The notes beneath the pieces were generated by a model, which was given only the letters and a program-made list of their open reading frames with translations, did no database searches and was not told where the DNA came from. From the NCBI GenBank assembly GCA_030141605.1, contig JAQGDQ010000383.1:95409-159408 (forward strand): a stretch of DNA of 64,000 nt, written 5' to 3'. The DNA is from Tubiluchus corallicola. Its lineage: Eukaryota > Priapulida > Priapulimorpha > Priapulimorphida > Tubiluchidae. A program made the position numbers and the translations under genes. Shown here in pieces: positions 37,101-49,400 of this stretch (positions are counted from its first letter, which is position 1; each line of letters opens with the position of its first letter).

Positions 37101-40100
37101 GGTTGCACCAGTGAGGCACTCCTGATTGTCAAAATGTTGATAAGATATAGGTAAATTTTCCAGTAAATAGTTTTGAGGATAATTAAATAACTGCCCCGGT
37201 AGTCAGTTGATTTACATGCGGTTTGAAATATTATTAATCTAGCTAATAACAGATTGTTAGTGGAGATTAAAGGATTTCCATATACATCTACATGCATCTA
37301 CATACATCTATACACTTTAAACTAATTTGATAACTGGTAAATAATTGAGCAAGGGACGTGAACCATGGTTGGGCCGTAGTGCGCATGGTTAAGTCAATAA
37401 CTTGTGATCTTGGGCTCATGTTAGTAGCTAATTTGTTCTTATTTTATGCTGTTTCTTGATTGACATCAATTTTAAAAATACTTTTGCGGCTCAGGGGATA
37501 TCTGGGTGGAGAATTGTGGGAAAGTGGACTCAAGAGTGACAGCAAATGACATTTAATAATTTTATCATTAACCACCTGTTATGACTGCATGCTTCCTAGG
37601 AAATCCAATGTATAGATCTGTTAATTAATCCAGGGAAAAGTTATAAGTTATTTTAACGTTGTAACTAGGACTATAAAATGCATATTTTTCTTTTTCGCTT
37701 TTAAATAATTTGTCTCGACATCACCTGCATTATTGTATAGACCTGTTAACTCAAGGAAAAGCTATGTTATTTTAACATTGTGAACAAGGCTATATAATGC
37801 ATCTTTTTATTTTTGCTTTTAAATAAATTCTCGACGTCGCCTGCATTATTTCTTGAACATTTGCTGGGAAATAATTATGAGGCAATAAAAGCATATACCT
37901 TATAAAAGAGTATCTAACCTGGTTGCTTCACACATTTGCAGCTGGAATTAAGCTATTGCAAACAACGACTTTTGCTTGTACATAGATTTAAATGCGGTAA
38001 AAGTATATGGTTTTTAAATGCAGAGTTTTATAAGTAGCTGAAATAGTTCTTTACAAGGCATATTTTTGGGGGTTCTTTGAAACCAAAGTTTATTATTTTT
38101 GGAATGTGTCAAAGTAATTGTGTGTTGCAGTTGGTGTGCTAGCTAACAGGCGTCTCATATGAGGTTACTGGTTATTTTCCACTAATCATCATACTACACC
38201 TGTTGTATAGATGTCACTTATTGTGGATGTTGCCAGACACTCTTATTCCCAGTTAGTAGATTATGATGAGGTTTGCTGCATTATGCCTAAGGTTATCAAT
38301 CTGTGTAACTATCCATTATTGTTTATTTAAACTGGCAGCAAAACGGAGCAATAATTACAGCCCGGTTCATTTGCTTATTTCTCAATAAGCCTTTTCATGC
38401 TTATGTTGTGTGCACACGCAGTTGCTTTAGGTCAAAGGTTAACGTCTTAATTACAACTGCCACGTGACATTTGGGTAAAGTAAAACTGTCGCCAAATCAG
38501 TTCAGTAACTTCAATTGTTTTACGCGGACTTTACTTAATTATGCATTAGTCTGTGCGATGTATCGTGATTTACTAGCAGGATCTTGCGTGGGAACAGAAA
38601 AAATGAACTAGGTAAGGTTTTAGCTAGCTGTTAAAACTGTTACTGTTACAATGGCATGGGCGGTGAGGCTTTGTCAATCGTTGGAACTGTGAAAAAGTTT
38701 ATTACATCAAGTCTGTCCTTCTCTTCCACCGCACAAGTTACCAGTATCACTTCCAAGTATGGTTATAAAGCAGCGTACACCACCACACAACAACTCTCTA
38801 TGCTTATATTACACACTTTTATCATATTAGGCTTTGCGCAATGTGATGATATGTAATAATTTAGCGAATGTATAATTGTGTGTTTGTGAAAAATATTTAA
38901 CAGTTTGAGAATGTTAAGTTTTTTCAAAAAAATCAAAATTCAGTTTATTACACTTAGTTCTAAGAAGTGCGGGTAGCATTTTATGTTTATTATAATAATT
39001 CCATAATCTCAATCTTTATTTTACCCTTTGAAGTTTCCCAGCTAATGTGTCAAGCTTACTATTTAGATATAAGTTGGGAAGACAACAGTACTTTATGAAG
39101 ATGCCGTGTAAAAGTCTCAGAGGCACAGTTTTGTTCTCTTATAGTTACACTGTATGGATAAACTTGTGTATTGTGTGTCAAGTAGATGTTACTTGTCTAT
39201 AGGAAATTGCTTCTCATCATACAAAATGTAACATTAGGCCGTCTCTCATGAAGTTCACTAAGTATCGTTTTAATTACTTGCTCTTAAAAACTTCAGTCAT
39301 GATACGTAGGAACATAATATAGCAGGCTTTTTCAAGTGTAACATTTTTTAGTTATTGTCAGTGTCACTGTCTGTTTAAGAATAATCGGATGTAAAAATAA
39401 GCATAACAATATCTTTCTGCAGTGCTGTGTATCTATTGCAAAACATTTGGAATAAACTGTTATTCCTTATCAGAAGTGATGATGAATAACTAAGTGCAAA
39501 AGGCTTTGGTTTTTGTTTTTCATGTCCTTCAAAGCTGCTAATGTGGAGATTGAAGCCTCATTTCTAATATTTTTTGGCAAACCCTGATCTTTTGTCTTGT
39601 TAGATATGTAATTTGTCCAAACAGATTTTTTTGTATTGTGTGAAAATTTCAGAAAATTTTTATCTTTAATGAACGTCCATTTGAGCAGCTTTTTGGGTCA
39701 TATTACATACAATCGACTTTAAACTGTATTATTTCCCAGTCCATTTAACCCACCACTCTGTTTAAGTGTAGCTGTTTAGTAAAGTTGAAGCATCTTACTA
39801 TTGTTACGTATGCATTAGGCATTAGTCGTAAACATTATTTACCTGTTTAGTTAAGACCGGTAATTATAGAAACAATAGGAAGCCATTAGGGCTTTTCATA
39901 CTAACTGTGTTGCTTGGCAACTCGCTGTTTTAGGATTTCTGTATCTGCTGATGTGATCGTACCGCTACCACCGCCATCGGGTCCTCCGTTCAGCGAGCAA
40001 CTGGAACTCTGCGAGAATAGACGTCTAATGCATCCTCCAGGACAAATGCCACCTGGTTCGTCAGGTTTGTATGACTAACGAGAAGAAATTTTTCTTGCAG

Positions 40101-43100
40101 GTTTTTGGGACATCTGCACACCTGACTGTCACCTAGGAAGCTGGCAACTTTAACGTAAGTATGCATCGAATACTTCATTACAGAGTGTGTGGAGAACAAC
40201 ATTTGTATGTACACTAGATGATCATTGCCATAATGGTGTACACATCATATTTCGATCAAATTTGAGAAAAGCTTCTGTGCTATTCATTGTTTTTTACATA
40301 TTCTTACTTATTCCATGCACTCTGTAAAGTTACAAACCCCACGGGTTAAAAGATTCCGAGTTCACAGCTGTTCCACAAAGAAATGTTTTGTGAATCGGTG
40401 ATATTGCAAGGTACAGTATGTAAATACGTATTAGATTCTGGATTATGTGAAAAAATTTGCATGAGAAATGCTAGCTGTTGTTTTGTGCCTTTGCGGATTG
40501 CACTTCAAGTTTGCCAACATACTGAAGTTTGTCAATAAAATTAATGTTATACAGTAATTGTACTTATTGAGAAAGTTTTCAGCAGACAGAACCAATAATT
40601 CTACAGTTCCCCTTTTGTCAGGGCAACTACAGTAACAGCCGTAATTTTAGTGTGGGAATAAATCAGACCCTGAAAATATTCTCAGTATTTTTATTAATCC
40701 ATTGTTATGAGTTTAAGGAAAGCTAAATGGTTTGCTTGTAATATGTAGCTTAGCCTTAGTGCACTACTTGTTCAAATGTCCCACTGATTGCTTCACTCTT
40801 TGCCCTCTAAAATGCGGAAATTGATACAATGCGAATTTTTAACATTTTTAGAAAATGATTCAGAATCTACGCTGTATTATTTTAAAGCTCACATTCGATG
40901 TATGTTCATATAAAGGCAAGAATGATTTTTGGGTCATTTGTGAATGGCTTTTTTCCAATAGTATGATCATTTTCAAGAAAAAGAATGCTATGCTCATTTT
41001 CTTACGGAGGGTAATTTTCAAATGATAATGCTTCGGGAAATAACCACGGTGGCTGTTGTTATTGTGCAGTGACCATTGATCACCATAAACAGCTTGTTTT
41101 GCCTGTAGAAAAGTAATTTGAGCTTTAAAATTTTGTCAACTTATTGCTTGTTATATACACTGCAGATTATGCGTTTAGCCATTATTTGCCAGGTAAGCCA
41201 ATTTAATTTACTGCGATACAGAATTAATCTCAGAATTTCCACTGTTTCTACTACAGGTCAGAAAAGCCACTCATTATATCTATTTTTCATTGCAAGTTCC
41301 AGTAATAACAATGATTCTTTTATAATTCAGTAATAGGAAGCTTTCCCCCAAAAATAAACCTCTGAGTTTTGTGGTAAAAATGGGTATATCATTTTTTGAA
41401 TTTTTTTGCTATTTGCATTGTGACTAGAGTTTTTAACCAATTCTTGTTCGCTGCAATTAATTCTCACAGCTGTCTCATATTCTCAGAGGACAAGTCGAGC
41501 GATGCTTATGGTGATTTTTTTTGCCCTCTTACTTTCATACCCATAAAATTTCCTTTGGAAAGTCTCTTCACTACTTGGCAATTGGAAGCAAGACTCGACA
41601 AGCTGGTGCACCGATACGGAAAGTAATTATGCAGCTAAGAGCACTAACACATGTATCTTATTATCGTTAGACTTATGTGTAGTAGTATCATGATTCATAA
41701 CTAATGTGGGACATTTCTGATAGCGATGCTACCAACACCCTTGAAGATGGAATTACAATGATAGGTTTGGGTGTTTGACACCGAGGATTAACTATTTTAT
41801 GTTTATTTATTTCACAGGATATCCGTGTAACTTTTTTTTAGATACAACACATATTTATCATCAGTTTGCTGTGGTTGGAGATGTTTATTGCTCTTTTGGT
41901 GAACGTGAATTGAACTGTTGGCTTGTAAACCATATACTTGTATGTGTGTGTATGTGAAGTTAAATGCATTTGCTTTGCTAATATTCAACTCGTGTGAAGA
42001 AAGGGTAATCCTATGTAATATAACATGCCAAATTTATAAAAAAACCCATACACTTGCCATTTCGTTTTATAGATTTTCACCTGGTTTTTGTCGGCTGCTT
42101 AATACTTTTTCCTATGTAAATGCCTACTCTGATATATTAATCAAAGTTAATGACTTTAGAATAACCCTCTTGTCACCTTAGTCATGACTTTGTAGCCTCA
42201 TGCAGGGATTAGTTGGGCTCGTACTAATCGCCATATGTAAATTTTTCAATCTTTCCACTAGACTTAGAGGTTACGTGTATTTTTGTACTTGTAAGTGGCT
42301 TGTTACGTGTAAGAATGTTTTGACGAGTGTGCAAAGTATTTTATAATCAACAACTTTCGTTTTTGGTGTGACAAATTCACTAGTTTTAGTGTGTTTATTA
42401 GTACTGCTAGTAGAGGGCAGTAACCAGCACTTAAAAAGAATGGGCTATATTTATAAGCTAATGACTCTTTACTTGAGCCTTGAGGTAAACCAAAAACGAT
42501 TGTTCTGGAACTAAATTGATGGAAAGGTAAAATGCGTGCTGTGCCTGTCGTGTAGAGTATCCTTATCAAATAATCTTTTCAGGAAATTGCAATACTTTTT
42601 CTTTCTCTTTAGGTGAGATGTGTACAAGAGAACCAGACAGGAAACGCCTAAAAGCCTCTTCTGGTATTGCAATTACTTTATACAACTCATTTTACTAGTT
42701 AACTGTGAATCTAGTTTATAAATAATTTGGATTAGTATAAAAGCTTATAATTCCATAGATTCATTGCAATTTAATTTTGTAGGAAAATCTGGAGTGAAAT
42801 AAGTGAATTGTGTAATTTAATTTCCCCAGATTAGGGATGTTAACGATAGAGATGCATATTTAGTTTTTATTGTTATCCTAACAATATTATTCTAGGAATA
42901 TCGAAATTAGTGCGCATCACTGCATATCGTTCACCATTATAAAATTTTTCATTTACGTACTAGAATTACGTGAAAAACAATTGAAAAGAGTTATTTATGA
43001 GGTAGTTTGAGTAATCTTCTTGTTCCTTTTTCCTGTAATTGTCTGAAAAACAGATTGTCGTTATCGTATCGTTAGAAAGAAGGATTGTGATTATATCGTT

Positions 43101-44478
43101 AGCTTATCACCAAATGTATCGTTTAACATCCCTAGTTGCTTCTGTTGCTTCACATATTGAAATGTTGAAAATTTCAAGCTTCTGTTTCAAGCATTTCAGT
43201 TTATACTCAATGTACATTTATTGTCTTCAGAATTTACTTTTTATTTATTGTTGGTAACAGGAGATGAAGATGACAGAATAACTAATATGCGTCAAGTTCC
43301 AATTGATGTAATGAAAGAGAGGCTGAATGCAGTAAAGGGAAGGTAATGATATTTTTTTATTTAGTTGCTAGAAGGTTAAAACAAAGTGAATGAATTTAGA
43401 TCAAAATCCCGCAAGCGTGACCATTTTGATACTTGACTATGCCTGGTCCATTGCAGTTTACCCGTGAGACTGAACAGTTTGTCCTAATTTTCTCTTTTCG
43501 GCTCCGATCTCGAACCTTTAAACAGTTCCAGCTGTTCTAATGATGTAAACATACCATTGTTTCTGTGCCTACTGAGATTTCATGAAGTTTCAACAAAACT
43601 GTAGTCTAGTTGCTATAGTTTCAGAACTATTCGGTGTTATCCATTTTGGCACCTATCTCGAGCCCTTAAAGAACCCCAACTTTTTAAAAGCCCAGGTACA
43701 CATCTTCACCACAATACCTAATTACTCTCGGAAAAAAATTTGTATGCGAGTTGAATGACAATCGAAAAACTGACCGATGTCCAGCCCCTTAGGCTGAAGC
43801 CATTGTTCCCCATACTACTTTCAAAGCCCCTAACCCAGGTGGCCCGTCTTGCAAGTTTCTTACTATAGCCCTCTGTGTTTATGAGTTAACAAACAATAAA
43901 AAAACAGTCACCGCAAGGGTTCTCTTCAATCCACGTTGTTTGCACTTGCTGATAAAAAATTTATTCTTATAATTACACAAAATGTTCAATTTTAAAAGCC
44001 AGGAAAATTACATTGTAGTTACGGAGGGCCTACACGCATCTAAAATTCAGTAATGTCAAATGTGAATGTTCTCAACTTTAGATGGTAGAACTTCACATAT
44101 TTAATTTAATCATTCAAAATGAATATGCATGTATTAAAACACAGCATTTCGTTGTTTTCGTCTGCTTATCTTTTGATTACCCAATTTCAAAAATGAACCT
44201 TTTTCAGAATTGAACAGTCCATTGGTGAGAGAGTACCATTTCCTACTAGGGAAAGACCTCCCTTTTCTGAGGGTGTATCTCAGCTTTCTGTTGCAGCTCC
44301 CCCGTTGTCCGCAGAACAGCGATTTGAAACCTCTTCTTTTAATTCATTTGGGGTAGCATCGTTTCGACCAGGGACTGTTCCGCACAGTATAACTGATAAC
44401 CAAGCAAGCCAAACGCAACCGGCAATGCAGATTTATAATGACCCTGGTCGACAGTTTTGGGTACCACCACCTAACTGA
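25121..44478 (+). CDS. KHDC4: KHDC4 (BLOM7)-like KH-domain pre-mRNA splicing factor, 20 coding exons
   Basis: Exons: 25121-25146, 25252-25360, 26205-26333, 26500-26579, 27014-27066, 27595-27782, 27919-28002, 28863-28987, 29233-29293, 29440-29548, 30351-30515, 31689-31772, 32861-33186, 33522-33728, 35259-35445, 36540-36639, 39934-40064, 42613-42663, 43261-43342, 44208-44478. All join in phase, giving about 855 aa; vertebrate KHDC4 is about 614. Residues about 10-45 match the family N-terminal motif ([16 protein letters not shown]). Residues about 62-150 form KH1 ([43 protein letters not shown]). Residues about 200-290 form KH2 ([50 protein letters not shown]). The C-terminal half is Pro/Ala/Ser/Gln-rich, with the conserved KRKFLEEP and EPLLGYQHGP motifs. 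KHDC4 binds RNA and the Prp19-complex protein SNEV in the nucleus (family knowledge). Its introns carry a LINE tail, a pogo element and a SINE. Confidence 0.95.
31060..31475 (-). pseudogene. LINE reverse-transcriptase fragment (~135 codons), copy 4
   Basis: The minus strand encodes [52 protein letters not shown] and [19 protein letters not shown], in order: the thumb-to-C-terminus region of non-LTR reverse transcriptases. An in-frame TGA sits where the family has Arg before PGLEYA. It lies antisense in the KHDC4 intron between exons 30351-30515 and 31689-31772. It is a 5'-truncated dead copy, and the best preserved LINE piece in the window. Confidence 0.8.
33729..35258 (+). other. KHDC4 intron (1.5 kb)
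   Basis: AT-rich intron. The short open frame at 34037-34351 has no recognisable domain. No repeat was recognised. Confidence 0.5.
35473..36200 (-). mobile_element. pogo/Tigger-like DNA transposon remnant, copy 2 (3' end lost)
   Basis: It begins TA|CAGTAGACGCAGGTTAATAG, matching the left end of the element at 9880, and continues in parallel (ACTCACTTTG, GACCCAATTA, CCGA). The minus-strand frame 35968-35768 keeps [18 protein letters not shown] followed by PTLHDFL and a stop, close to copy 1. The matching right-hand inverted repeat was not found, so the right boundary is approximate. It lies in the KHDC4 intron after exon 35259-35445. Confidence 0.65.
37345..37435 (+). repeat. Degenerate tRNA-derived SINE
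   Basis: GGCCGTAGTGCGCATGGTTA followed by AACTTGTGATCTTGGGCTCAT resembles the tRNA-derived head common in invertebrate SINEs (GTGGCGCAGTGGTTAAG...CTTGTGATCTTGGGTTC). The B box is mutated and no tail repeat is clear. Confidence 0.4.
37605..37855 (+). repeat. Tandem duplication, two ~125-bp units
   Basis: The block GTATAGATCTGTTAAT...GGGAAAAGTTAT...CACCTGCATTATT recurs immediately as GTATAGACCTGTTAAC...GGAAAAGCTATG...CGCCTGCATTATT. The units differ by scattered substitutions and small indels. Intronic in KHDC4. Confidence 0.75.
40065..42612 (+). other. KHDC4 intron (2.5 kb)
   Basis: AT-rich. The short frames 41118-41333, 41396-41626 and 41918-42181 have no recognisable domains and are treated as chance. 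No repeat was recognised. Confidence 0.5.
43343..44207 (+). other. Last KHDC4 intron
   Basis: The part from about 43390 to 43900 is less AT-rich than its surroundings and could be an old repeat copy, but no terminal structure or coding remnant could be defined. Confidence 0.4.
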
Positions 44479-44514
44479 ATGTAAATATCTCTGTAAATCA
44501 TTGTAAGAAATGTA

Positions 44515-44520
44515 AATAAA
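44515..44520 (+). terminator. KHDC4 polyadenylation signal AATAAA
   Basis: AATAAA lies 37 bases after the KHDC4 stop codon, implying a very short 3' UTR. The convergent MRPS11 gene stops about 800 bases further on. Confidence 0.7.
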
Positions 44521-45321
44521 ATGTATATGAAGTAACATATTGGCATGTACAATAATTGAGGTTGCCTTGTATCATTTTTGTCCTTTATAATTGCATTGAA
44601 ATTTTTCTGCAGAATAAAACCAGTTACAGTGAACTATTGTGTTGCACATTGCTCAGTAGTTCTGCAAGTTCTTTTACATATGAGCCTTTTGTAATTGAAA
44701 TGAATGCACTTTGTGTTAAACTCTGGTTAGTAGTAATTGAAATAATTTATGATAATGTTCTGTACTGTGAATTTTGCATATTTTTTGTAAATATATCAGA
44801 TGTACTATGAGAACAATGCATTCAGGTCTTGTGGTTTTTACTGAGTTTAAACATTGAACAAGTTTTATACTGATACGTAATAATGAAAGAGAACTTAAAA
44901 TCAACTAAACACATTATGCCACTCTGTTTGTGTTGTGACATTTACGCAAGTTAACATCCCCAAATTTGACTGAGTCACACGGTAGGCACAATCTGTAACA
45001 TTTCTGTGTTAAGTCCCTTTGAGTTGGCATAGTAGTTAAGTTAACATCCTAAAATCTGTGACAGGGTTACAAAGAAAGCAAAATTTGTACCAATTTGCAA
45101 TATTTCTATGTGTTGCTAAGTCAGCATGGAATTATTACTGTAAGAAATAAATAAAATATACAAGGAACAGAATAGTAGGTATGGGGAGCACACACTGCAA
45201 TGTTAGACAACATACATGAAACTAGCAATTTCATGAATTTTCTTGATGCCTTCATTGATATTCTACAGTTGCACGTATTTTGTCAATACAAAAACTAACT
45301 AAAAGGCAATGGCACTGAATG
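44521..45321. other. Intergenic space between the convergent KHDC4 and MRPS11 3' ends
   Basis: About 800 bases. The open frame 44556-44810 (+) has no recognisable domain. No clear minus-strand AATAAA was seen for MRPS11. Confidence 0.5.
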
Positions 45322-46418
45322 CTATAATTTGCGCTGTTTTCTTGGCCGTTGACAATGTCCTGTTGGTGTATTATCTGTTATTGATATAACCTGCACACCT
45401 GACATTTGCAGTCCTTTGATCGATGCCTAGAGACAGAGAGAAAAGCAAACTGTAAATAAAAGTAATTGGTTATAAACTGCTACAATGAAATCCAACTTGA
45501 AAAAAATATTATGCAACTCATAGTCATAATGTCCAGTCCAGTCCAGTGAATAGGTTATAAACAATGAAAACAAATATCACCAACATCACTAAACGATTTA
45601 AAATAGGCATTTCATCATAATTACGACTGTTATAAAATAATCAAGTTACAACTGCACATAGTTGTAGCGTTAAAACCAACACTAACGATAAGTTGCTTTT
45701 AAAAATTTGCGAAATTAATTGAGATCAAAATAATTGGGGCTTTCATACTGAATCGAAATCAAAATAATTGTCAACAATTTTCAATTACACATGTTAAAAA
45801 ATTTTTGGTTGATTTAATGAAAAAGGTACAAGAAAACACTATTATTGTGAAAAACTTTACAAGATTCATTGCAATCAAAATAATCGGGGCTTTTTATACC
45901 GAACTGAAGTCAAAATAATTTTCAACAATTTTAATTACAATTGTTACAAAATTTTTGGTTGATTTAACAAAAAAGTACACCAAACACCACTACATACTCT
46001 ATTCCATTGCTAAAGTACATTTGACACATAATAAAAATATTTTAGCAAAATTTCAATGCAGAGATAATAGAATATATACGTGTAGAATGCTCATTCACTG
46101 CAACAGAGCTATGCTACAGCTGTGCACTGTGTGCTATATATTCTAGCAAGTGGCGGAATCTTAATGTTGGCCTACACAAATAGTTATTTATGTAATTGAA
46201 ATAATTTTTAACAATGGAAATAAATTGTATTTCAACTGATTACAAAGTCTGACTTGAAAACAGGCTAACTAGTAGTTTACATGTGCATGCATTTTCACAA
46301 GTACAAACATCATTTTGCTACTTAGGACTTTCACAATACATGTAGGTGTCCATAATCCTCTCTGCAGACGAACCTCTCTCCCTCTCCCTCTCCTGCTCTC
46401 TCTCTCTCTCCCACTCTC

Positions 46419-46483
<65 letters not shown>

Positions 46484-49400
46484 CTCTCTCTCCCCCCTTC
46501 TGCCTCCCCCTCTCTCTCCCTCCCCCTCTCCCTCTCTCATCGAACATTTAAGGAAATAGTTATTGCATTACCATACGTCCTGGACCAAGTCCTTTTATTA
46601 TTACTCTGACATTTGTTAGTCCAGCTTTCAGTGCTCTCTGTAAATAGAAGAATTCTTATACTTGTATAAAACAGAAATTCTTTACAAAAAAATTTAAATT
46701 ATATTAAGAAAGAAATGAATTGCCAACATAAATTACGTAAATACAGTCAAACCTCGTTATAATGCCTCCCTCACTTAACGCCCATATTTTTGGCAAAACA
46801 AATGTCTGTATTTGCATAGACAGGTATGTATTTCTGCATCTTGTTATAATGCCAAAGTTGCTTTTAACACCAACTTTTTCTGGAGTCACAAAGTGGATGG
46901 TATAAAGAGGCTTGGCTGTACAATGTATTAGTGCAGAATCAGGAATTTTTCAAAGTGGAAAACTTGAAAGACTGTATAGCTAACTATGTAGTTATACTAT
47001 ACTACTTGCTCTGAATGGCTTTTTAAGACTTGATAATGCTTTGACATACACTAACCATGATAATATTGGATTTTACTCAGTAACAAAACATACCATCCCC
47101 ACATTAATTCCTGTTGCCTGCGCTGCAATATTTGTTCCTTTTTTTGCATTTTTGAAACCTTCAGTACCCTACAATTGTTAAATACAACATGTGTTGAAGT
47201 ATTAGATATTATATACAAGAACAGGGAGCATTGTTAAAGTTTGTGATTTGACACATAACAGAAGCAAATGATCAAATGAACTGATTCAAATCAATAAGTA
47301 CTGGTGACAGGTTGATGGAAAAGAAACAGGAGAAAAAAGAGAAGAGAAAAACCAAACCGGGAAGCAATTGCCACAAAACACAAGCACAAGTTTCACTTAA
47401 TTATTTCTTGTTGCCAAAATCACTGTTTACTGATATGTAACAGTTAGAAGCTATGCAAAAATGGCTACTTGTTTGTATATTTTTTTGGAAATGTGCTCAG
47501 GGCCATCTTAACAGCATTGTAAGCAGTGTACTGGGACCCTCAGTGCTTTACTGTACAAAAGTGTCAAAATTTTGCATGGGGAAATTTTAGTTTAGTTTTT
47601 GTACTGTATTTACTCATTTCAGAGCCCAGGCCCTTATTATTTTTCAAGCTGATTACCAGGCCCTTATTGAAGCACAAGCACATTACTTTTAAGCCTTTTA
47701 CTCCTTATGCACAATAAGTAGACAGCGTATTCCCATGAACGCCGTCACAGCAAACAGCCTGTGTTGATGTTTTGATTATTTGTGCATCACTAAGATAATG
47801 TTGCATAAACGCGCACGCATATACTTTAATCTGAGTATAGAATGGGAGCAGTAATGAGGTGAAGCAGAATTGATGCAGATCTGCGCCTAAGCAGTTATTC
47901 AAACACAGGCGTTTATTCGGATGGGTGCGTAATTAATCATGTACTCATTTTGCACGGTTAAAATTGTCGCTTTAGTGCCTAATTGTATACTTACACAAGA
48001 TCCCTGAGCAATGAACTTTGACCCTAAAAAGACAGAAGGCAAGGTAACCTACTGACATAGTAGATGCTGTAAAAGTATTTTAGACTCTGATGAAAATTTT
48101 GTATATCTACATACTATAGTATGTGAAAAATGTTAATAATACTACATTTAGAGTTAATAGTATTGACAAATGACAAATGATAAACACAGAATCTTAATGC
48201 TGCCTACACAAAGAATAACAACAAGATATATTCTCCTAAATTTTCACGTGCATTTATGTAATAATTACGTGCACAAGAAAATAGAATGCACTAAAGCAAT
48301 GTCTGCAAAATTCTGCCCTTTGCCTGCTGTAAATAAGTAAGTGCTACTGCAGAATCTGCCCATTTGTCATAATACTTTAGAAACTCTATGATCATTTACC
48401 AGTGTCACAAGCATACAACTGAAAAAGAGTCAATTTTAAATAAAAATGAAAGAATGCTGCAAGTTATGGGAATGTGCTACACAACTGTTATTCATAGCTA
48501 ATCATGGACATTTTCTACTTCTCACCCATTTCTTAGTTACATTGGTTAATGAAATAAAAACTGACGCAAATGTAAATTCTACCTCTATGATCTGTCACTG
48601 TGATGATGGTATTATTCTTGCTAGTGTGTATGTGTGCAACAGGCAGCTGGTCATACCTCACTCCATCAAATAATATGGAGTGAGTTTCTGGAGTGGGAAT
48701 ATTTATCGCAAATCTGAAAAAATAATATTAAAATGAAAAACACAAAGTTTGAAAGGTGAAGCATATTAGTGTAGTATATATATTTATACAACCCGTATTT
48801 GCACGTAGCAAAAGAACTGAAAAGAGTAAGATTTTAAAATACAACAATTTTCACTCTAAATCCCAAAATCTTAATATTATTATATAACGCAAGATTGTTA
48901 CTGAGTACACTCCAAGCCTCTTTATACCGCCCACTCTGCGACAAGAAAAAAGTTGGCATTATAACGAATTTGGTGTTGTAATGAAAAAGTGTGTTAAAAT
49001 TTGCCATAAACAAAACACAGAAAGTTCTGTCAGATAAGTGTACACAGGTTAGAGGACCTCAATTTTCACTCTAAAGATTAATGAATTAAAAGAACACTAT
49101 TAAATGAATCATTTGTGAATTAATGATTCACTCAAAATCAATCATCTTTATCAAGAACATTTTGTTTTCATAATAAAGATATCTTGTACTATGTTGTAGA
49201 TAAACTATATACATGTAATAGGCTATAGCCTATTGCTCTACTAATCATGTACATGTAAAAAGGGTTAAGTCATAACTACAAACTTCTTGCTCAGATTTGC
49301 TTGGATGATTCTTAGCAAACAAGCAAATAAAACATTTCTTGTGGCGAAAAAAGAACTGCTTGTTTTCTGTCAGTTGCTATTATTACTGTGTGGTGCATTA

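Larger units (their letters stand above)
36640..39933 (+). other. Long KHDC4 intron (3.3 kb)
   Basis: Contains a degraded tRNA-SINE and a 125-bp tandem duplication (listed separately). The remainder is AT-rich with no supported gene. The open frame 38656-38856 is unsupported. Confidence 0.6.

Noticed and set aside
38656-38856. 66-residue frame in a KHDC4 intron
   Set aside because: The flanking KHDC4 exons (36540-36639 and 39934-40064) already join in phase, and no splice sites support an extra exon here.
46269-46609. Several overlapping 60-90 residue frames, Arg/Glu-rich or Leu/Ser-rich
   Set aside because: They are produced by the (CT)n microsatellite, which is open in many frames; they lie in an MRPS11 intron.
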